Both the position numbers and the translations under genes were made by a program. From an uncultured Bacteroidales bacterium (GTDB taxonomy: Bacteria > Bacteroidota > Bacteroidia > Bacteroidales > UBA1715): a stretch of 33,680 bases of DNA. Shown piece after piece: positions 17,410-25,169 of the stretch. The notes under the pieces were generated by a model. The model did not search any database and was not told the origin of the DNA. It saw only the letters and a list, made by a program, of their open reading frames with translations. Position 1 is the first letter of the stretch; each line of letters starts with the position of its first letter. The stretch is taken from NCBI GenBank assembly GCA_937892155.1, contig CALAUG010000065.1:1-33680 (forward strand), written 5' to 3'.

Positions 17410-17439
17410 CAAAGATAGAAATTAATGCATAATTCGCAA
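17410..17439 (-). promoter_or_regulatory. Promoter of rfbB-rfbD
   Basis: Minus strand TTG (17437-17439), exactly 19 nt, then TATCTTTG (17410-17417), a perfect -7 box 15 nt before the ATG. The 14-bp repeat shared with the rfbD end fills most of the spacer. Confidence 0.65.
17422..17435. repeat. Inverted copy of the rfbD-end repeat
   Basis: TTAATGCATAATTC, the exact reverse complement of 15345-15358, with an ATGCAT palindrome at its core. The two copies bracket rfbB-rfbD. Confidence 0.45.
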
Positions 17440-17555
17440 TGAATTGTCAGGAATCAGTTTTCACTTATCAGAAAAAACTGGAACGAAATATTTCCGTACC
17501 TCTATTAGTTGTCATAATTCTACCGGCCATTATCAATTTAGTTCATAACTTCATA

Positions 17556-17586
17556 TTGTTTCTTTCCCTTATTTTTCTTATACTTG
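17556..17586 (+). promoter_or_regulatory. Probable promoter of the lytic transglycosylase-uvrA unit
   Basis: TTG at 17556-17558, 20 nt, then TATACTTG (17579-17586), one mismatch to TAnnTTTG. A start near 17593 would make an in-frame TTG at 17594 an implausible start codon and favours the ATG at 17639. Confidence 0.45.
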
Positions 17587-17638
17587 CAATGATTTGAGGG
17601 TCAAATCTAACGTTCACTCTATCAACATTTTCATTTCT

Positions 17639-18568
17639 ATGTCGAAGAAAAAAATATCATATCTCTGTATTGGTCTTGGTGTTCTTTCTGCCTTAATTTT
17701 TGCAACGGCATCGTTCGTTCATGATCCCAAAGACACACAGAAATCAAGTCAATCGGAAGACAGCATTCTCGTTGTTTCCAAGCAAGTTTACATACCAAAA
17801 TCGGTAACATTGTTCGGGGAACGCGTTCCTCTGGAATATTATGATGTGTATGAAAGTCTTGAGCGAGAATTATTAGTAAACACATTCTATCAATCGCAGA
17901 CGACACAAATACTGCAATACAAGCACCGCTATTTTCCAATAATTGACAGTATCCTTAAAGCAAACAACATTCCCGAGGATTTCCGTTATCTTGCTGTTGC
18001 AGAAAGTAATCTTCGTGTAAATATTTCACCCAAAGGTGCAGCTGGATTCTGGCAAATAATAGAATCTACGGCAAAACAATATGGACTAACGGTAAACGAT
18101 GAAGTTGACCAACGCTACGACCTAATAAAAGCTACCGAAGTTGCGTGTAAATACTTTCAAAACGCATACAAAAAATTCGGCAACTGGACCATGGCTGCCG
18201 CTTCGTACAATCTTGGCATCGGAGGTTTGGCTAAACAGGCTGGATTTCAAGGAATAACTTCATTCTACGATTTATATACTAATTCCGAAACATCACGCTA
18301 CGTTTTTAGAATCATGTCGTTCAAATTGATTCTTGAGAATCCGGAATTGTACGGATATAAAGACATTGAACCTTACCCTACTATAAAACAAAAAATTGTC
18401 GAAGTTGACACGTCAATTTCAAACTTGGCAGAATTTGCACGTAGCCAAGGTTCTAACTACAAAATGCTGAAAACACTCAATCCGTGGCTACGCGATAAAA
18501 AACTTACCAACAAGGACAGTGTCTTGTATAAAATAATTTTAGTGGAAGATAAAGAACGACTTCGATAA
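17639..18568 (+). CDS. Membrane-anchored or secreted lytic transglycosylase (MltD-like)
   Basis: Cleaves the MurNAc-GlcNAc bond of peptidoglycan in the periplasm. From the ATG at 17639 it is 309 aa: a KKK-led hydrophobic N-terminal segment (about 7-26, signal anchor or signal peptide), and a GH23 SLT domain (about 100-230) with catalytic E122 in AVAESNL, then SPKGAAGFWQI and AAASYNLGIGGL. The C-terminal ~45 residues (about 262-309) resemble one LysM repeat (SNLAEFARSQGSNYKMLKTL, then the LNPWL turn). The frame is open upstream to a TTG at 17594, but the ATG gives the normal N-terminus. The stop codon overlaps the uvrA ATG by one base. Confidence 0.88.
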   Translation: MSKKKISYLCIGLGVLSALIFATASFVHDPKDTQKSSQSEDSILVVSKQVYIPKSVTLFGERVPLEYYDVYESLERELLVNTFYQSQTTQILQYKHRYFPIIDSILKANNIPEDFRYLAVAESNLRVNISPKGAAGFWQIIESTAKQYGLTVNDEVDQRYDLIKATEVACKYFQNAYKKFGNWTMAAASYNLGIGGLAKQAGFQGITSFYDLYTNSETSRYVFRIMSFKLILENPELYGYKDIEPYPTIKQKIVEVDTSISNLAEFARSQGSNYKMLKTLNPWLRDKKLTNKDSVLYKIILVEDKERLR

Positions 18569-21390
18569 TGCAGGATACAACGAACGACAATCAACTTGTT
18601 ATTGAAGGTGCCCGCGAGCACAACCTCAAGAATGTCAGTGTTTCAATTCCAAGAGATACCCTCACGGTCATTACTGGACTCAGCGGAAGCGGTAAATCAT
18701 CACTTGCTTTCGACACAATTTACGCCGAAGGACAACGGCGATACATTGAGACATTTTCGGCATACGCACGGCAATTTCTTGGCACAATGGAACGACCCGA
18801 TGTTGACAAGATTATAGGATTGAGTCCTGTGATTTCCATAGAACAGAAGACTGTAAACAAAAATCCTCGTTCTACTGTCGGCACTATCACAGAAATTTAC
18901 GATTTTCTCCGTCTGCTTTACGCCCGTATCGGCGAAGCATATTCATACGAAACCGGCGAAAAAATGGTGAAATACACCACTGATAAAATCATCAGCCTTA
19001 TTTACGATAAATTCAACGGACATAAAATATATCTCCTTGCTCCTATTGTTAAAAACCGTAAAGGCCACTATGCCGAACTCTTTGAGCAATACCGGAGGAA
19101 AGGCTATTTATATGCCCGCATCGATGGTGAAATAACGGAACTGACCAATGGCTTAAAAGTTGACCGATACAAAAACCACGATATTGAGCTGATAGTCGAT
19201 AAATTCAAAATTAGCGACAAAGAAGAATCACGCATCAAACAATCCATTGAAACTGCCATGAAATTGGGAAAAAATGTGATTATAGTGCTTGATATGGATA
19301 CAAACGCCATCAAATATTTCAGTAAAAAATTAATGTGTCCGACCACGGGACTTTCTTACGAAGAACCTGCTCCACATTCATTCTCGTTCAACTCACCACA
19401 AGGTGCCTGTCCACATTGCGACGGACTTGGTATGGTCGACGAAATTGATTTGGAAAAAATCATTCCTGACCCAAAACTATCGACAAAAAAAGGAGCATTC
19501 AAACCTCTGGGTACATACAAGAATACTTTGATATTCTGTAAGATAGAAGCGATTCTGACCAAATACGGTTTCAATCTGGATACAGCATTCCGTGAGCTTT
19601 CCGAAGAATGTAAGAAAGCACTCATTCACGGCTCACAGGAAATGTTTTCGTTTGTCACAAACCCTGTTGGAGTTTCAGCAAACTATTTTCTCGGGTTTGA
19701 AGGCATTCTACACCTGATAGAAAAACAAATGGAATTTCAGGATGACGCAAAAGCTGCAGACTGTTTTTTGTCAAAAAGTATTTGTCCTGTCTGCCACGGA
19801 CAACGGCTCAAAAAAGAATCGTTATATTTCAGAATAACAGAGAAAAATATTGCTGAAATTTCCAGCCTGACAATAGAACGCTTTTACGAATGGATTTCCG
19901 AACTTCCATCTCAACTTACCAAACAGCAATTGCAAATTGGACAGGAAATTATAAAGGAAATCAAAAGCCGCACGGAATTTTTACTTGACGTAGGTCTGTC
20001 GTACCTTTCTTTGAACAGAAACTCACAAACACTTTCCGGTGGAGAAAGTCAACGTATACGACTTGCAACACAAATTGGTTCAAAATTGGTGAATGTCCTC
20101 TACATTCTTGACGAACCGAGTATAGGACTACACCAACGCGACAACATAAAGCTGATTGATTCACTCAAAAAACTTCGCGATGCAGGAAACTCCGTTATTG
20201 TGGTAGAACACGACGAAGATATGATTCGTGCTGCCGACTACGTCATTGATTTCGGGCCAGGTGCTGGACGAAAAGGAGGCGACATTGTTGCGCACGGACG
20301 TCAAAAAGAGTTTCTTAAACAAAAAAGTTTGACTACTGATTATCTTACTGGAAAATTACAAATAGAAATACCGAAAACACGACGGAAAGGTAACGGCAAA
20401 AATCTTTCCATTATCGGTGCGACAGGCAATAATCTAAAAAATGTTTCAGCAACATTTCCATTGGGTTGTTTCATTTGTATTACTGGTGTTTCAGGCAGCG
20501 GAAAATCTACATTGATAAACCAGACGCTCCACCCTATTCTCAACAAACATTTTTATAGAGCAAAAGCAGAACCACTTCCTTATAAGAGCATAGAAGGGTT
20601 GGAAAACATCAATAAAGTCATTGAGATTGACCAGTCACCACTTGGACGTACGCCACGTTCAAATCCAGCGACCTACACCGATATTTTCAGCGACATTCGG
20701 AAACTTTTTGAAGTTTTGCCAGAAGCGAAAATGCGTGGATACCGTGCTGGACGATTCTCGTTCAACGTAAAAGGCGGACGATGCGAAGCTTGCAAAGGTG
20801 CTGGCGTAAAGACCATAGAAATGAATTTCCTTCCAGATGTCTACGTAACCTGCGATGAATGCAACGGCAAACGCTACAATCGCGAGACACAAGAAATCCG
20901 TTATAAAGGAAAATCAATCAGCGACGTGCTTGATATGACCATCAACCAAGCCGTTGAATTCTTTGAAAATATAAAAAATATCTACATAAAACTTAAAACG
21001 CTCCAAGATGTCGGATTAGGTTACCTGAAACTCGGTCAACAATCCAACACGTTGTCGGGTGGCGAAGCCCAGCGTGTGAAACTTGCCGCCGAACTATCAA
21101 AAAAAGATACGGGTGATACGTTGTATATTTTGGATGAGCCAACTACCGGGCTTCATTTCCACGACATCAACATTTTATTGGGCGTACTGCAAAAGCTCGT
21201 AAACAAAGGGAATACAGTCATTGTCATTGAACACAATCTTGACGTTATTAAGGTTGCCGACCACATCATAGATATTGGTCCAGACGGCGGCGAACACGGA
21301 GGAACAATCATCGGCACTGGTACACCAGAAGAAATTGCAAAAATTTCTAAAAGCTACACGGGACAATTTCTTAAAAAGTTACTGAAATAA
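18568..21390 (+). CDS. uvrA: UvrABC system protein A
   Basis: Damage-sensing ATPase dimer of nucleotide excision repair; loads UvrB on DNA. In 940 aa: Walker A of NBD I GLSGSGKS (37-44), ABC signature LSGGESQRIRLATQIGS, second Walker A GVSGSGKST near residue 640, second signature LSGGEAQRVKLAAEL and ILDEPTTGLHF. The C-terminal zinc module is intact (C739, C742, C762, C765). The first zinc module has CPTTG at 257 instead of CPxC, with C281 and C284 present, so one ligand is missing; I recall this variant from other Bacteroidota. Translationally coupled (ATG overlaps the stop) to the lytic transglycosylase gene, and convergent with the arginase-family gene. Confidence 0.97.
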   Translation: MQDTTNDNQLVIEGAREHNLKNVSVSIPRDTLTVITGLSGSGKSSLAFDTIYAEGQRRYIETFSAYARQFLGTMERPDVDKIIGLSPVISIEQKTVNKNPRSTVGTITEIYDFLRLLYARIGEAYSYETGEKMVKYTTDKIISLIYDKFNGHKIYLLAPIVKNRKGHYAELFEQYRRKGYLYARIDGEITELTNGLKVDRYKNHDIELIVDKFKISDKEESRIKQSIETAMKLGKNVIIVLDMDTNAIKYFSKKLMCPTTGLSYEEPAPHSFSFNSPQGACPHCDGLGMVDEIDLEKIIPDPKLSTKKGAFKPLGTYKNTLIFCKIEAILTKYGFNLDTAFRELSEECKKALIHGSQEMFSFVTNPVGVSANYFLGFEGILHLIEKQMEFQDDAKAADCFLSKSICPVCHGQRLKKESLYFRITEKNIAEISSLTIERFYEWISELPSQLTKQQLQIGQEIIKEIKSRTEFLLDVGLSYLSLNRNSQTLSGGESQRIRLATQIGSKLVNVLYILDEPSIGLHQRDNIKLIDSLKKLRDAGNSVIVVEHDEDMIRAADYVIDFGPGAGRKGGDIVAHGRQKEFLKQKSLTTDYLTGKLQIEIPKTRRKGNGKNLSIIGATGNNLKNVSATFPLGCFICITGVSGSGKSTLINQTLHPILNKHFYRAKAEPLPYKSIEGLENINKVIEIDQSPLGRTPRSNPATYTDIFSDIRKLFEVLPEAKMRGYRAGRFSFNVKGGRCEACKGAGVKTIEMNFLPDVYVTCDECNGKRYNRETQEIRYKGKSISDVLDMTINQAVEFFENIKNIYIKLKTLQDVGLGYLKLGQQSNTLSGGEAQRVKLAAELSKKDTGDTLYILDEPTTGLHFHDINILLGVLQKLVNKGNTVIVIEHNLDVIKVADHIIDIGPDGGEHGGTIIGTGTPEEIAKISKSYTGQFLKKLLK

Positions 21391-21466
21391 ATTACCAACC
21401 GATAGTTCTTTCAAAGGTAGGAGTTACCAGTTTTCAAACAAAAATTCTGATTATTGCGTTCTGAAT

Positions 21467-22579
21467 TTACTCGCTTAATCTCTGAAATTCCACCATCCAA
21501 TCTGTTGGGATAACACCCGAACAGAATTGATCAAAATCGAATTGAGAACAAGGAATAATTCTGTTTTTTCCTGTTGAACCGATAGGAACCTCAACCCACA
21601 ATGTCTGCGATACTGTTGAGCGATAGAAACAGATATTTTTGGGAAACATTGAGTGTCTCAAATGGAATTTTTCGTACGACACATCGCTAAAATCGCCAGT
21701 TTCATGTTTTCGCTGCGAAATGCCGTCCAACACGTGCCACACAATCTGGGCAGCCAACTGGGCAGAAATGCCGTCAACATCTTTCGTCGGATTAAACTCC
21801 GACAAGAAAAAGACATTCATCCGGGGTGAATACCCTGAATTCCAAGCAAACTGACAAGCTATTTCTGAGTACAATCCATTCACATTTCGACCAGCAGGAT
21901 TATCAGAATAACGGAACGCGTTCATATCGAATGAGACAACCTGTGCATCACGTAGCAATGGTTCCACACGATCCGACTGACTACATTCTCCCAAACGTTT
22001 ACAAGTAAAATTGTGCGATTTCCACCAAGAGAATGATTCGCGCGACGATAAATATTCCTGACTAGCAATATGAATCAAACGAACATTTGGATATTCGGCG
22101 ACAATGCGCTGCAAATACTGTTTATTTGAAAAATCTTCATTCTCCACGTTCACATCTATTTGTGCATCAACAAGAGACAATGCGGGATAGGCAATATTCC
22201 CGAATCCTGTTTTCGTAAGATATGCAACCGCCTCCTGCGTACCGCCATATATCACCACTGGTTTATCGTATGCCGACAATTCCTGCATTGCTGTTGCAAG
22301 ATTTTCGTACGATTCTGCCACAGAATATCCCTGACGACAATTTCCCAAATCAATGCAATGCAACGGCAACGACGTATCGTGCAGACTATACAGAATGCGA
22401 CGGATGACATCTGCGGCCTGACCTGCACCATTATTGTCGGAATTTCTATCCTCTCCGAAACCAAACATAAACACATCTGCCCACGACAACTCTTTGTCAT
22501 CGTACACAGACGCAACACGTATGTTCAGATTCGAATGTGATTCTTCCGAAACAACAGGTAGGAATAATTCAGAAAGCAT
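21467..22579 (-). CDS. Arginase/formimidoylglutamase-family protein with degenerate metal site
   Basis: A 370-aa protein with the ureohydrolase (arginase) fold pattern: FGFGEDRNSDNNGAG (39-53) resembling the N-terminal loop, YGGTQE (111-116) where active enzymes have GGDHS, DAQID (138-142) where they have DAHxD, and SFDMNAFR (216-223) where they have SFDxDxxDP. Both metal-binding histidines are Gln and the third motif's D-x-D is D-x-N, so the binuclear Mn site is probably not formed. Similar His-less proteins are usually annotated formimidoylglutamase in Bacteroidota, but hydrolase activity should not be assumed. Its ATG overlaps the topA stop by one base, so it is expressed with topA. Cellular role unknown. 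Confidence 0.75.
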   Translation of the reverse strand: MLSELFLPVVSEESHSNLNIRVASVYDDKELSWADVFMFGFGEDRNSDNNGAGQAADVIRRILYSLHDTSLPLHCIDLGNCRQGYSVAESYENLATAMQELSAYDKPVVIYGGTQEAVAYLTKTGFGNIAYPALSLVDAQIDVNVENEDFSNKQYLQRIVAEYPNVRLIHIASQEYLSSRESFSWWKSHNFTCKRLGECSQSDRVEPLLRDAQVVSFDMNAFRYSDNPAGRNVNGLYSEIACQFAWNSGYSPRMNVFFLSEFNPTKDVDGISAQLAAQIVWHVLDGISQRKHETGDFSDVSYEKFHLRHSMFPKNICFYRSTVSQTLWVEVPIGSTGKNRIIPCSQFDFDQFCSGVIPTDWMVEFQRLSE

Positions 22580-25071
22580 TATTTAGATTTTTTTACCTCT
22601 GCAATTTCGTAGCATTGTTCCAACGTCAAATTTTCTGGTTTAACGTTTTTGGCAATTCTGAAATATTTCTTTTTGTAGAATACGCATGGATGTCCCCAAC
22701 GGTCAAGCATAACTTTTACATTTGCATCTTCTGCAAATTCCTTTATGCTTCGTTTCTCGTCAGATTCACGTTTGCGGATAATGATTTTTTCCGCTTCTTG
22801 AATCGTTACCGAGAACACATCGGGATCTCCTTTTTTCAATGAAATGAATTTTCCTTTGTGAGCCAAGAATGGTCCAAAACGACCAACATTTGCCATCACA
22901 GTTTCGCCTTCGAATGTTCCAACCTCGCGAGGCAAAAGCAACAATGTCAACGCCTCCTGCAAGGTGATTGTATTTGGATTTTGACCTTTCAACAAAGTCA
23001 CGCTTTTCTTCTCAGGATCGTCGGATTCGCCCATTTGTAAATATTGGCTAAAACGACCATTACGAACATATACGTTTTTGCCAGTTTCAGGATGAACGCC
23101 AAGCAAACGGCCTTCGTTACCATTTTTCAACATCATCAAAGCATCTTCCAACGTAACTGTTTCAATTTGGAACGATTTATCCAACGCAGTGTAAACAGGT
23201 TTTTCTTCGTCATCTTGTTTGCCCAACTGAACCATAGAACCAAAACGGCCGATACGTACAGAAACCTGTCGGCCTGTTTCAGGATCGATTCCCAGCACGC
23301 GTTCGCCATTGCCACGTTCCGAAGTTTCCATTGTATCGTCAACCTTGGCATGGAACGGTTTGTAGAATTTTGAAAGCATTTCAACCCAACCAATTTTTCC
23401 CAACGCAATTTCATCGAATTCCTGTTCAACAGAAGCGGTGAAATTGTAATCCATAATACCCTCAAAATATTTCATCAAGAAATCGTTCACAACAATTCCT
23501 ATGTCAGTCGGGAACAATTTATTCTTTTCGGTATCTACATTTTCCGACGCTTTCGTTGCGGTAACCTTTCCCGCTTTCAACGTCAATTTATTATACTGAC
23601 GCTTTTGTCCGGCACGGTCTTCTTTTAAGATATATCCACGTTTTTGGATTGTAGAAATTGTCGGCGCATAGGTTGATGGACGACCAATTCCCAATTCTTC
23701 CAATTTACGAACCAACGTAGCTTCAGTGTAGCGTGGCGGATGTTGCGTAAAACGCTCCGTCGCAACTATTGACTGAGTTTCGACAGCAGAGCCAACGGCC
23801 AAAGAAGGAAGTACAACACTTTCTTCTTCCGTAGCATCATCGTCAACCGACTCGATGTACATTTTTAAGAAACCGTCGAAAACGATAACTTCACCTTTTG
23901 CCGTGAATGTTGCATTTTTCAAATCCTTGCTCGTAATCGTCAGTGTTGTGCTTTCCAATTGAGCATCAACCATTTGCGAAGCAAGTGTACGTTTGCGGAT
24001 TAAATCGTACAAACGTTGTTCATCGGCATTCGACGACACAAATTCATTTTCTATATAAGTAGGACGAATTGCTTCGTGGGCTTCCTGAGCACCTTTCGAT
24101 GTTGTGGAATATTTGCGGACTTTCGAATACTTTTCTCCGAAATTCTCAACAATAAACTTTTTCGACGTATTGATTGCCAAAGCAGACAAGTTCACCGAGT
24201 CGGTTCTCATATATGTAATGAAACCTGATTCATATAATTGTTGTGCAATCTGCATGGTTTTGGCAACTGGGAAATAATATTTTCTACTAGCTTCTTGTTG
24301 CAACGTTGACGTTGTGAAAGGTGGAGCTGGACGTTTTGTCGTCGGTTTTTTCTCGCAGGCGGAAACTTCGAATTGTGCATTTTTTGCTTTTTCAAGAAAA
24401 TCCTCAGCTTCCTGCTTTGTTGCAAAACGTTTCGACAATTCAGCAGTGAAAGCATATTTTTTCCCTCCTTGTTCAGCCACAAAATCGGCAACAACTTTAT
24501 ATGAAGACTCCGATTTAAAAGCATTGATTTCGCGCTCACGCTCAACAATAATTCGTACCGCAACCGATTGAACGCGACCAGCTGAAAGTTGTGGTTTTAC
24601 CTTCTTCCATAAAATTGGAGAAAGTTCAAAACCGACCAATCTATCAAGGACACGACGAGCTTGTTGAGCATCAACTAACTTCAAATCAATTGTACGCGGA
24701 GTTTTTAGTGAATCAACGATTGCATCTTTGGTAATTTCGTGGAACACAATACGTTTTGTTGTCTTTACAGGTAACTTAAGCACTTCTGCCAAATGCCACG
24801 CAATAGCTTCTCCTTCACGGTCCTCATCGGATGCGAGCCATACGTTCTTTGTTTCTTTTACTGCTTTACGAAGTTCTGCTACTAATTTTTTCTTATCTGC
24901 AGAAATCTCATATACAGGAGCAAACGAATGTTCAACGTCAATTCCCAGCCCTTTTTTCTCCAAATCGCGGATGTGTCCGTAACTCGACATAACCGTGAAA
25001 TCCTTGCCTAAAAACTTTTCTATAGTCTTGGCTTTCGCAGGAGACTCAACAATTACCAAATTTTCCGTCAT
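22579..25071 (-). CDS. topA: DNA topoisomerase I
   Basis: Type IA topoisomerase that relaxes negative supercoils. The chosen ATG at 25071 gives MTENLVIVESPAKAKTIEKF, the standard Toprim N-terminus (E9). An in-frame extension of 15 residues to 25116 adds a basic, non-conserved leader and overlaps the promoter. The product is 830 aa, with the catalytic tyrosine Y287 in FITYMRTDS, DEDREGEAIAWH of the Toprim domain and LVRKLEELGIGRPSTYAPTI. The C-terminus (about 590-830) holds repeated beta-rich modules (LGIDPETGRQVSVRIGRFG, LGVHPETGKNVYVRNGRF, VGTFEGETVMANVGRFG), i.e. topoisomerase C-terminal repeats rather than the Cys4 zinc ribbons of E. coli. Confidence 0.96.
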   Translation of the reverse strand: MTENLVIVESPAKAKTIEKFLGKDFTVMSSYGHIRDLEKKGLGIDVEHSFAPVYEISADKKKLVAELRKAVKETKNVWLASDEDREGEAIAWHLAEVLKLPVKTTKRIVFHEITKDAIVDSLKTPRTIDLKLVDAQQARRVLDRLVGFELSPILWKKVKPQLSAGRVQSVAVRIIVEREREINAFKSESSYKVVADFVAEQGGKKYAFTAELSKRFATKQEAEDFLEKAKNAQFEVSACEKKPTTKRPAPPFTTSTLQQEASRKYYFPVAKTMQIAQQLYESGFITYMRTDSVNLSALAINTSKKFIVENFGEKYSKVRKYSTTSKGAQEAHEAIRPTYIENEFVSSNADEQRLYDLIRKRTLASQMVDAQLESTTLTITSKDLKNATFTAKGEVIVFDGFLKMYIESVDDDATEEESVVLPSLAVGSAVETQSIVATERFTQHPPRYTEATLVRKLEELGIGRPSTYAPTISTIQKRGYILKEDRAGQKRQYNKLTLKAGKVTATKASENVDTEKNKLFPTDIGIVVNDFLMKYFEGIMDYNFTASVEQEFDEIALGKIGWVEMLSKFYKPFHAKVDDTMETSERGNGERVLGIDPETGRQVSVRIGRFGSMVQLGKQDDEEKPVYTALDKSFQIETVTLEDALMMLKNGNEGRLLGVHPETGKNVYVRNGRFSQYLQMGESDDPEKKSVTLLKGQNPNTITLQEALTLLLLPREVGTFEGETVMANVGRFGPFLAHKGKFISLKKGDPDVFSVTIQEAEKIIIRKRESDEKRSIKEFAEDANVKVMLDRWGHPCVFYKKKYFRIAKNVKPENLTLEQCYEIAEVKKSK

Positions 25072-25098
25072 AGTATACTTCCTCTTATAACGATTCCG

Positions 25099-25128
25099 CA
25101 AAATTATAAAAAACAATTACAAACAAAG
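25099..25128 (-). promoter_or_regulatory. Probable promoter of topA
   Basis: Minus strand TTTG (25124-25127 area) and TAATTTTG plus C (25099-25106), a perfect -7 box, with 17 nt between them, slightly short of the usual 19. The ATG at 25071 lies 27 nt downstream. Confidence 0.4.
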
Positions 25129-25169
25129 ATTTTAGCGAGAAAATTACGACATAATTTTCTGTATAGTCG

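Noticed and set aside
17594..17638. TTG start extending the lytic transglycosylase by 15 residues
   Set aside because: It would begin at about the predicted transcription start and puts polar residues before the signal segment; the ATG at 17639 gives a normal KKK-hydrophobic N-terminus.
25072..25116. Upstream start adding 15 residues to TopA
   Set aside because: The extension is non-conserved and covers the probable promoter; TopA proteins start just before the VIVESPAKAK block.
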